Shown one piece after another: positions 11,461 to 23,400 of a DNA stretch of 64,000 nucleotides. Each line of letters starts with the position of its first letter. The first letter of the stretch is position 1. The position numbers and the translations under genes were made by a program. The notes beneath the pieces were generated by a model that saw only the letters and a program-made list of their open reading frames with translations, did no database searches and was not told the DNA's origin. Source of the stretch: Trifolium pratense (taxonomy: Eukaryota > Streptophyta > Magnoliopsida > Fabales > Fabaceae); assembly GCF_020283565.1 (NCBI RefSeq), contig NC_060064.1, positions 18,310,337 through 18,374,336 of the forward strand, in the 5' to 3' direction.

Positions 11461-14400
11461 TTAAACGATCCTCCATATACTATGCATCAATTTACCATTC
11501 TATTCCTTTTTCTTCTCCTTATCCCTCAAGGTTCTCATCATATATGCATCAGTGTCTATCTTCTCAAAAAGCTTACATACTATAGGTGCACCTGTAATAA
11601 AAGAAGTAAGTCAAATATATTGTATGAAAGTTGTGAAAGTAAAGTAACAAAATGCAACATGTTTCATCCAAGATACATGCACCAGTTTTGGTGTAATAGC
11701 TCTCAAACTTCCAACACAATTTTCTTAACTAATTCAAAATCTTATATATAATGGCAATAAAAACCATAGTTCATGTGCAGAAAATGTAACATAATCAGAG
11801 CTAATATAGTGAAAGTAAACTCAACCCATTGTTGTAAGCCCTACACCCATTGGGTCATGCTGAAGGGCATCTGCATGATGCTACAGGGTTTGTAATGTAA
11901 CAATCCTAGATTCAGCAAGATGGAAAACCAATTCTGATTGAACACACATCACATACAAACAACTATGTTTAATCAAATGACAAAATAATGTTTCTTAGTT
12001 TTCCCTCCTCAATTTAGCTTCAGAACATTTAAACTGGAGATAATATGAATAGAAAATGCTCTACTGCATTTAGTTAAGTATTTAAATGTACTTTAGTAAA
12101 CAAAAAAGTCAACGTAAATCTAACTTAATCTAACAAACCACGACATTGAAACAAAATTAAGATCCTATACACTTTTAGTCCCACCTGGCCTAACATATTC
12201 ATTCTCATATCAAATCTGAAAGTCCATTGTTTGAGAAAATTTCAACAAAAAAAAAAGATCTCAATGTCTTTAATGTATTTCCGATCAAAAGTAGTAGTCA
12301 AATAAAACTACCTTTCACGTATAAAGGGCTCAAATTCTCAATTAGTTAGAACTACCATTGATTGAGAACATGGTTTGTTGAGAATAGTCACAGGCTTGAG
12401 CAAAAAGTGAAGTTAAAGATTTAGAATTTCAAATTTATGAAGCAGCTAAAATCATACATGAATATAAGCATTGAAAACCATTTACCTCATTAATATTAAT
12501 ATCTGCCTAACCATATGAAAACTTCTTGTGACAGTCTTTGTCAACTCAAACATTAGTAAAAGAAAGTGAATATAAAATAACAATAGTAAAAGAAAGAAAA
12601 TAAATGACCTCACAACGATCCTCACCATTTGATCATAACCTTCTACTTCCAATTCTTCATTGAAACTTGATAGGAACCAATTACATTATGCACTCATAGT
12701 TTGACTTATGCTCCCTTCATCCTCTTTAATTAATCTCCCCTTCAACTATTTATGATAGCAATATTAAAATTTCATGACAGCAACCACTCAGCTAATGTTA
12801 ATCTCCATGGTAACAGTCATGAAAGTAGCACTCTGAGACAAAAGTAACGTGCAGACAACATGTACAAAACCAGTAGAAAGAATGTAGAAAGTTATAATGC
12901 TTGATCTAACTAATGATAAGCACGAGATGAACCAAATCTGAGTACAACTCCAAATTAAGACATCAGAAAATGTTGAACCTCGCAAAAGTTTTAGAAACAA
13001 AATGAGGTTTACAAATTTACAAAGTAAAAGGAAACATTAAATTAGGGACAATGAATCTGAAATTTTGCAAGTTTCAGTTCAATACTTATACATTGAATCC
13101 AAATTTCAAAATACACAAACATGATAATGACTAATAATTAAAGGAATTGTATCTTGGGAAAAAGATAAATGAAAATGTTAGTCTTTGTAATTCAATGTGG
13201 TTTTCATTTCACCTAGAAAAAAGATAATGAATAGCTAGTCATTGTAAACTTATGGAGCTGATTCAAAATGAGACTATGGCTTCAACACATCTAATCTAAC
13301 CCCAAGCATGGAGTTAAAGAAGACAAACCATTCAAATATTATAAACTATCATTCAAGCAGATTCAAACATATGATTGAAATTAGAAAATCAGTCATATAA
13401 TCAGTCATTCAAAGTCCACAATTCATGCAAAGGGAAAATAGTAACTAAAGATTATATTCATGAATGTCGTACTATCTTGAAAAATGCAAGTGCGAATTCA
13501 TACTATTCAATTAAAAATTAACATTCGATGTCAACTTTAAGAGCATAAGTCAGTCTAATTTATTTCCAAAAAATTTAAACATGAATTACACTCCAATTTT
13601 CAAAAACCAAAGGGAAAAAAAGGATGTAAGAGCAACTACATGTGGGAAAAAACAACAGAAAAACAGTTATTGGAATGAACAACTTTGGTCAATCAACCTA
13701 CACCATATTTATACTACATTTTGTTTGGGGGACTCTAATAGATTTAAACCAATAAGTCATTGTGTATCTATTTTTCAAGTTTCCATTCTAATCCGGTGAA
13801 TGATCAGAGATAGAAGGAGTACATTTTCACAAACATGTTAAGTTCCTTTCTTAACTTCACATTTGGATACATTGAAATTTAAGTTCCAAAGAGAGAGAGA
13901 GAGCATCAAGTCTACCTATTAGGAAAACTTCAAATGCAAGAAGATCCAAATTTTGTTATAAAAAACAGCAACCATTTTATTTAACCTTTGAAATTGCAGG
14001 TCTAACCTGTTGTTGTTCAATGCAGATCACCACTTACCTTCCAAATCTGGAATAAACAACACAACAGAAAACCATCAAAACCCAGCTCATATGATCATTA
14101 ATCATATAGATAGCATTTAAGAAATAATCCAGTTTGCAAAAGTCAACAAAATCTTTTTGAATTAAACCCTTTTGCAAAAGTGAAACTCATAAGTAGAAAA
14201 TGGGAAAAAGGAAAGATGGACACAGTGAAAGTCATTAACATATAAAACCAAGAAGACATTAACATATAAACAAAAATTGAAAAAAATCAGTAGGATAAAA
14301 AAATGTATATAACTCTCTTACCACTTCCACTATCAAATGATCAAAATATCCAAATTAATTAATAAATAAAAACTGAACCTAATTGAAATTTAGAGGAAAA

Positions 14401-17400
14401 ATGAACCTGAAAACTGAATATAATTGGAAAAAATGCCAGATATTCAAAGAAAGAAGCCTTGGACTCCAACATTTGTTAAGCTCCTCCAAGTTATGCATAT
14501 AGAAGGTGTACCACTGAATTAAATCCATGTACACCTTTCATAATCAAAAGACCTAAAGTGTTAGGGAACATATAGGTTGTAGAGAAAGAAAGAAAAAACC
14601 ATATATTGATCAACCTAATATTCGTAGAAAAAAAGCCAAGTAAAATTACTCCATATCAATTATGAATATATGAAAGCACAAAAAATAAGACCACAAAGCC
14701 ATCAATTTTTCATATTGAGACATTTCTTCAAATACTTTGAGTGCTCACTTTCACAATAAAAAAAATCAAAAGAAATTCTAAGGCAGAATAATTAACAACT
14801 TAAAATATTAACCTTAACACAACAATCACAAAAACAACATCTATAACTTGTTAACAACAAAAAGGTTTACCCCTAAAATATCTAATTTTTCCAAATTGGA
14901 TAACAACTACCGGTAATGAATCAGGTGCACCCTTAAGAACACCCTTAAACAAATGAATCAGGTGCCTCTGGACAGTAGCATGAATCTTGCAACCCTGATA
15001 AACAATTTTATTTAAGTAGATAAGCATAATTACATTACATATAAATTAAAAAAATGACTTAATTAAGCTATTGTACCTTCTCATCGATAACCACCATTTC
15101 AAATGAATTATCCCGGCCAGGTATTAGATTGAACTCGACAATCCACAAACGCATCACGGAAACCTTCAAACACCATGGAAATTTGCCGAAACGAAGATCA
15201 CTTATTTTGCTATAAGCATTGGCCACACAAAGATTAGTTTTTGTATCAGTTTGGTACTGACCAGAAAATAATCAATAAACCAGACTGGAAATATAGAAAG
15301 CAATAAACCTTAAAATGCATTCATTGGAAGAAACATCAGACCTGTTCTTGTCTAATTTAGAGAAAGAATTGTTACACACCAGCCATGTTCTTCACTAATT
15401 AACAACTTTGGAAGAAACACACATTAAACATGTAAATCAACATATAAACAGGGGTTTTTCAGACAAAAAATTAGGAATTAATAAAACCTAAATTCACAAA
15501 TTAAGTAAACGTAATTCAAGAATAATGAACATTGAAGCATTGACTTACTTGTGAAAAGATAAAGAAAAAGACGAACCTTCAAAAACCATGCCAATTTCCC
15601 AACACGACCATAGCTTATTTTGCTATAAGCATTAACCATTGTGTTGACTCCTTCAAGAACCAAACCGAAAATACCCAGCTTTTGTTTTTTCGATTCGGCA
15701 TGAGGTACTTATATACTACAACAATCAGATTTTGTATTAGTTATGGACAGAGGACAGCAATCTGAACCAAGAGGACAGCAATCTGAATCAAGAGAACAGA
15801 TCTGAAAAGCTAACCGTAATCTAAAAAGCAATATTTATAAAGCGGGAGGGAAAGAACCTGCCATCTTCGTTCCGGACCACACCCAACGCGACAGGCGAGC
15901 AAGAGCAGGCAGCAATTCGGTTCAGAAAGGGGCAGAAACGCGAACCACCAAAAAGTGGGTATCAACAGCGTAAAGTGTAGATAGCCCCTTCGTGAAGAGT
16001 ATAGATATCATTTATTTATAATTTCTTATTAAAATTAAGGCAAAATTACATATTTAGTCTCTTAATTTCAATTACTTTAGTCCTCTTTTTTTTAGCATTT
16101 TAGTCTTTTTTTTTTTCCTTTTCATGTTTGGATATGAATCTCAAACTCCAAAATTTATAGTTTTATTTCTTTGTTCGCTTTCAATCATAAATATATCTTA
16201 TACCGTAAAAGAAAATAATAAATTTGAAGCTTGAAAAGAAAAAGATGTAAAAAAAAAGATAAAAGACTAAATCGTTACCTGAAATTAAGGTAAAAGACTA
16301 AAATTAATTTCAATTTTTTATTTTAGTCTAATTACTATAAATTTAGCTGATGACTTGATTAAAATAAATAATTATTAAATTAAAGTATTGATTTTTTGAT
16401 GAATAAATTAAAGTATTGATGTTGATTTAAGAAAAAGCTACATAAAACCAACCATTATTGTTTCTCTCTTCTCAAGTTCTCTTCAAATCAGCCCAAAAAT
16501 GTCTCTCTCTCCCTCTCCTTCTTACACTCTCGTATTTCTATCAAACCAAACAAGTTGTTAAAGTTGATGTTTTTGTTCTGGATTGAGATAAGAAGTGTTA
16601 TTAATAATTCGAAATAAAACATTTCCGTTTTTTTGACAAAAATATATTCCTATAATCACATATTTTTTGGTAAATTAATAGCATCTAGACTTTAAAGTAG
16701 GGACAAACATCCCAACTTAGTTGGTATTCCTATCACTCTATGTCCTCCACTTATAGCTCATATTATTAATAAAAAGAAAATAAAAATATATACAAAAATT
16801 GGGGGACATAGACCTAACCCAGTGCGTTCACACAAAAGCGTGTAGAACAATAAAATATACCAACTTCTTGTTAATCCTAAAAGGTAAAATAGAAGTCCTA
16901 GATAATCGAGGCGAATGGATCGACCGTTAACAAGGACACTGGCCACATACTCACACTACTCCATGCGGCAAGCAACAAGCGGTGATGCTTTTTCAAGCAA
17001 TACAGTCTAAAATCAATGGATGATACAGATATTGAAATATCAACCTCTGGCGAAACAAATCTTGTTGGACATCTAAAGCAACGCATAACCATTCGAAAGC
17101 CAGATCGAGAGATGGTCGATCAACGAAGCTGAGCACCACGAACGCCAGAGACGCCAAAATAATCATCGAACCCTTTAGTGCGACCAACGACACTACCGCC
17201 AACACGGCGTATCTACGCACCTAGTCCTTTCAAACATTATCGGGTCGAGGCAGGACTTGATGAATCTGGAACGTGAATGATTTCCGACAGAGCAAAGCAG
17301 CAGACAGAGATGAACTACCCCAATAGTTTAAAAATTAACAGCAAAGGTATTGAGATCAAACCAGAAAACACCTTATGTGTCCTCTCGTCTTGTATTGTCA

Positions 17401-20400
17401 AATAGTAGCAGCAACAGCCATGGTGAACGGTTTTGGATAATCAATCGAAAGAGCTCCAAGTTATTAATAATTTGAAATTAAAGAAATATAGAACTTAGGT
17501 TTTAATTTTTCATAAACAACTTAGAGTTTCTACATGAAAAATTAGCTGTAAGATACGTCTGTTACAACTTTTATTAAAACAATTATTTTTGAAGCAATTC
17601 ATCATTTTGTTAGAACCTTTTTAAAATAAAGTTTTAAAATGATGACTTCAAATGAGAAATTAGTTTTTTAGCTCTAAAGGTGCGAAATTTATTACAAGTA
17701 TTTCAAAAATGTTTTAAAATGAGAAGCTACTTGGAGTAGTGTATTTTAAAAATCATTTTTAGACATCTTTTAAAATAATGTGATTTTTACTTTGTCAAAA
17801 TCTTTAATAAAGAATACACAATGTTATTGATAAAAAAAAAATATTACACAATGTTTTTTACAAGAAAAACATTATAAAATGTTAAAATTTGTTAGAAATA
17901 ATATAAAACTATTGATGTGGCTCTATCCTAACAACGTAAGTTTTTGGTTTGACATGGTATCAAAGCCTCTATGACTAAGTGGTCTAGAGTTCGATCCTCG
18001 CTCCCCTCACTTTCTAATTAAAAAGTGGAATTTAAGCATATGGTAGGTGGGCTTATGCATTATCCACGCTTCAAGCCCAACTGGGCTCTTGCGTGACGGG
18101 GCGTGTTAGAAATAATATAAAACCATTGATGTGGCCCTATCCTAACAGCTTAAGCTTTTTGGATAATCGGTTATTTGACAAAATTCTCTTTTAATTTGTA
18201 TCAAATGAGTTGGAAATATCTTCTATTATTTTGAATAAATTCTCATCAAAATCCTTTTTACAAATATAAACTTAAAATAACTCTTATTAATCTATATAAC
18301 AAATGGGTCCTTAATTATAAAAAGTGTAGAACATATCTAAAAATGGATATTAATAAGGAAGGTCCAAGAAATGATTCTTGAGTTATCTACATGAATTGTA
18401 CTTGACATTTGCTTTGGAGCAGAGTTTTTTAGAACAACAATTGGTATATGAAAAGAGTATATATAGATCGAGCTCAAATGTATAATGAACTATTCATAGG
18501 ACGATTTGTTTGGTGCAAGAGATAAATTTATACTTAATGGCCTTGGTTAATGAGCCTCATACTAACAATAAAAAATAACTACGTATAAATGTTACTATTT
18601 ACTATCTAATACTTACAACACTCACCTTCGCGAGAGAATGGATTGAACATGTACTTAAACCCCAAAGTACAAGGTTCGATTCCTACGGAAGACAAAAACT
18701 CACTAGAGAGGGGGGTGGAGAAGATCGTGAGGTGGCAGTGCCGAGACCTACTAAGATGGGGCCCTGGGTTGCTACAAAAAAAGGAGCTCAAGTGGTAGTG
18801 AGAATTGATTGAACATGTACTTGAACCCCATGGTACATTGGTTCGATTCCCACGGAAGGCAAAAACTTCACTAGAGATGGGGGTGAAGAAGATCGTAAGG
18901 TGGCAGTGCCGAGACCGCCTAAGATGGGGGCCTGGGCTGTTACACCCATCAACTTGTTGTGGCAAGTGTGAGTTAAGGCTCACATTGCTTAGAAAAGTAG
19001 AGGTTGAACACTTAATAAGTGAGAGGACCCATAAGCCTAACACCTTAAGTTTTGAGTTGAAGTGTGGTGTACAACTCGCTTGTGAAGTTGTTCTTATGCT
19101 CAATATGGATGATCCCCCTGGCTGCCCCCTCGTGACGACCCAACAGTGGTATCAAAGTCGATGGTTCGATGAAGGGTTCGACCAGCTCCTTGTATCGAAA
19201 GTCTTCCTGACAAAGGTGGTCAGGCAGCGGGTCCCGTTGAACAGTGTGACTAACGGCGGTACAAGTGTATGGATGAAATAAAGCTTCTGCTTGAGAGGGG
19301 GCATAATGAATTGGAGGAATCACACTTGAGGGAGAGATTGTTGTGGCAAGTGTGAGTTAAGTCCCACATTGCTTAGAAAAGTGGAGGTTGAACACTTTAT
19401 GAGTGAGAGGACCCATAAACCTAACACCTTAAGGTTTTGGGCTAAAGTGTGGTGTCTAACTCACTTGTAGAGTTGTTCTTAAACCCAATGTGGATGATTC
19501 GTTGGCTGCCCCCTCGTGACCACCCAACATAACTAACGTTATAATCATCCTATTATGGACAACGTTTGAAAGGCAATAAAGCACTTGAATCCACATATGT
19601 GGTCCAAAGTAGTTTCAATAATGTTATCTCACTTCACAGTAATGCTTGACTATAGATACTTTAAGAATAATGCCCTTATTTTTAATGGGATCTTACGATT
19701 AAGACACTTAATACTCCATGAAAGTTTTGCTTGGCTCGTGAGGTGTATGGGAGGTTGTGGAGAAAGGCTATGATGACCCTCAAGTGTGATTTCATTCAAT
19801 TAATTATGTTGACCCTCCAGCGTAAGCTTTTTCACCTGCTTACAATTGCACATCCGTTATTGTACTCAGCGGGATACACCATATGATCACCCTTCTTCGA
19901 ACCATAAACTCTGCAATTATTGAGCCATGAAGGGAGTCTGGGTGATCATCCACATTGGGTCATGAGTAACCAAAAAGTGAGAGACACACGACATTTTTAC
20001 TTAAAACCTTAAGACATGGAGTTTTTCTGTCCTCAAACTTATATGCTGCTCAACCTTCAATTTTACAAACAATGTCGAATTTTCAACCTCACGCTTGCTA
20101 CATAACACACTTAAACTTGTGGAGAAAAGAATATGGTGGAAAGGATGCCTTCAATCGATCATCCAAATCAATTGTGTGAAGGTTGTCTCTTTAGAAAACA
20201 TGAGAAAGAAGAGAAGATTTTAAGTATATGAACACTCAAGATCAAGTTGCATATATTTTCACAAAGCCACTTCATCTGGAGTTTTCACATACTTAAGCTC
20301 CACTTCTTTCTCGGCAACACATTCTCTTGTGAAAATTGTGAAAAATACGTTCAAGTGAGTTTTAATTAGAAAGCTCCTTTGGTAAAAAAACAAATTAGGA

Positions 20401-23400
20401 ATGTCCTGAAAATGATTACTGAGTTATCTATTTGAACCTATAAATATACACCCTTACTTGACATTTGTTATCTAGCATATTTTTAATTTTCTATTACAAA
20501 TATATCCTTTCCTCTATCGGTCTTGTGTGAAATGGGATGTTTTGGATGCATTTTACTTGCTTTGCATTTTAGATTTTTTGAATTAGAGTAGGTTAGAATT
20601 TACTAAATTAATTATGTTGTTGATGTTGCACTTTATTAAGGGTTCTCTCTCTTGTTATTTTTATTGTTGTTTGCTTTATTTTCTTTTTCTCTTGTCAGGT
20701 ATTATACCTTTAGATTTTTTTGACAAAGTTTTTGTTAAGAGTCTCACATCGGTTGAGAGATGGCCTGACTAAGTGTTTATATACTAGAGATAATCCTCAT
20801 CTTACAAGGCGAATGCTGAGTTTCCTGAGTTATTCTTAGTCAAGTTTTGGTCTATAGTCTGTCTTGTGTTACATTTCTTCCAAAAATTTCCTTAGACAAA
20901 TGGATAGCATGTTGCTATTGCAACTTATGAATTTTGAAAAAGATGTCCTAGTTTTGAATTAGCTCAGTCTCCTCCATACTGTAAACCAATGAATTTTGGC
21001 TTGGATTATTGGTAAAGCCTTGAAAAGAAATTTCCAAAAAGAGCAATGCTAGGAACACACCCTTGGACACACTCTCTTTCAAAAAAAAAAAAAAACACCC
21101 TTGGACACACTCTCTTTAACACACTTCAATCTATTGGGCCACATAAGCTAATTATTTTAAACCTTTTCCTGTTGACCGGTTAAAGAGGTTATTCTATTTT
21201 ATTACTATTTTTTTTATAATTTTCTTACAATTATTGATCACTTTCTCTCCGCCTATGGGATTAAAGAGGTTATTCTATTGTTGTTTGTGACGTTTTGAAT
21301 TATGCAAGTAGCAATTATGTGATTATCGACTATGGGATTATTGATTTGTTGGAAGAGAGAACAAAATAAATTAATCAGCAGCAATGGGTGTGTGACCAGC
21401 GTGCTGCCGGCCGGACGATAGCTGACGGTGACGATATGGTTGTAACTCTCCGATGGTTGGCTTTGTGTGGACTGAAGGGAATGGGATGATACTCGAGATC
21501 TGGACGCTTTCATGATGTCCTGTGATGAACGACACTGTGTACTCTCCTCAAGCTCCTCTTCATTTTCTGAAATTTTTTAGCCATCATCATTGAATCCAAA
21601 GAACCCATTTACGGTACATCAAATTGAAAGGAAATATTAAACCTTTACGAAAAAGCCATATGCAAATAAAGGGTACCCAGATGATAGCCCTTTCATGGGT
21701 TCAAATTCAAAGCAATTGAGAATGAAAGAAATTGTAAGTAAAAAATAATGTTTGTTCCTAACAAGTTCTCTTATGGAATTATTGGAACGAAACAGATGGT
21801 GGTGGGAGATTGAAATGAACGGGAAGAACAAAAATGACCAAGAAGATGAAAAGTTTTTTTTATTCAAATAATAATATAAAAAAAAAAACAAATGGTTCAA
21901 TATGAAACCGGTAGCAAGTTAATGGATAGAAAAAGTGAATGATGTGGTTTATTGCTATTGGAGTGTGTTAGATGAGTGTGCTAGAAGGGTGTGTCCCTAG
22001 GATTGCTCTTTCGAGCAAACATGCTATTGATATGTCTCCAACATGAACTTTCCAGTAAGAAGCCCTGAAAAGAAATTTCCTTCTAATTCTCCAACAACTT
22101 CCAACTTCTAGTTCTCCTTTCTCAACATGTCTAGTTCAACAACTTCTTGACATTTTAACAATCTCCGTCTCAAGTGAGTACCAATCTATGTTGTCAATGG
22201 CGGCCGCTACAATCGGTATAGCAGCGCAACGCGACAAAATGGAGGTCACCGAGTCACCCCAAGGCGCTACGGCCATCCAAGGTGTAGCAGCCGATATTTA
22301 TGTGAAGCGGGCGCTATAGCGCATCGCGAGTTGCAGGAGTAGCAGTTTCGTAGCACCGCTTTTAATTGAACAACAAAACGACGATTTTGCCCTTAATTTT
22401 TAAACGTTTTAGAGAATAATTGTGAAATTTCGTTAATCCCTAATTCTTTATCTTGTTGTTACGCATCTTTCTCTCCATTCCTCATTGCCGTTTTGTGTTT
22501 GGAGACAAACAAAGACACGTAAAATTTCATCGTTCTTCTTTCTCTGCTTCTTTGTTTCATTTTAATGACGCTTGAATTTATATTTGATGTTTAGAACTAA
22601 GTACTTAAGTCTTTTGCTTGTTTATTACTTTCCTTGAATTTTATATTTTGTTTAAGACTTGTTTTTTATTGGTATTTTGGATTTTGGAATACTACTACCG
22701 TGTGTAGTAAGTATTTGGATGATTGGTATTTTAATTATGTAAGGGACCTATGCTACTTTTATTAGTATATGTATTTTGATGATTGATTGATAGTTTGATA
22801 TTTATTATGTAATTTTTATTTTTATTGTCCGCGCCGCGTCGCTTAAATAGCGCCCGCGATTCCCCGCATTACTGCGTCGCGTCAATTTTGTGTTGTCCGC
22901 GTCGCGTCAATTTTCCTCTTTGACAACATAGGTACCAATCTTGGGTCACGAGAGTAGTCTAAAACACAATAGATCTCCAAATTTGGTCGAGAGTAACAAT
23001 CAGGGGCGATTCCACCACCCAGCAAGCCTGGACACTTGATCAGGCTCTCCCAAAAATTTTGGTATTTTTAGGGGTGAGTTTAGGACAAAACTGATACTTT
23101 TTGTTCAAAACTGAGATTTTTCAGTGTAAAATTGAGATTTTGTCCTGACTTTAGAATTTCTTTGGCTCTACCACCAATAACAATATAAGTGGTAATGTGA
23201 TACTTCTTAGTTCTTAGTTAGGCTTGACACTCCAACACTTCTATACATTTAAAATTTGTTCATGCGACATACAAATTTTTTGTTGGTATTCCATTTATTT
23301 CTATTTGCTTTTTGTAATCTCTTATGATAAAGATTTATTAAAATCCTAAAGGCTGATATTTATATGGCAGAATATGAAGCAGGAAACAGCAAGTTTGATG

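Larger units (their letters stand above)
9693..16005 (-). mobile_element. Non-autonomous Helitron, 6.3 kb, in SOC1 intron 2
   Basis: On the minus strand the element starts TCTATACTCTTCACGAAGG (5' end at 16005), a typical plant Helitron 5' end beginning with TC. It ends with the hairpin CCGTGCG-T-CGCACGG (9704-9718), seven bases, then CTAG at 9693-9696. The flanking bases are A (complement of 16006) and T (complement of 9692), matching Helitron insertion between A and T without duplication. No Rep/helicase frame is present, so it is non-autonomous. It carries an RPA70/DUF223-like fragment near its 5' end, a SINE and a long AT microsatellite. The host gene is transcribed in the opposite direction. 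Confidence 0.82.

Noticed and set aside
11394..11751. Frames encoding poly Ile-Tyr
   Set aside because: They are translation of the AT microsatellite.
18606..19281. Long overlapping open frames on both strands
   Set aside because: They cross SINE-like and TRIM LTR sequence and show no protein family features.
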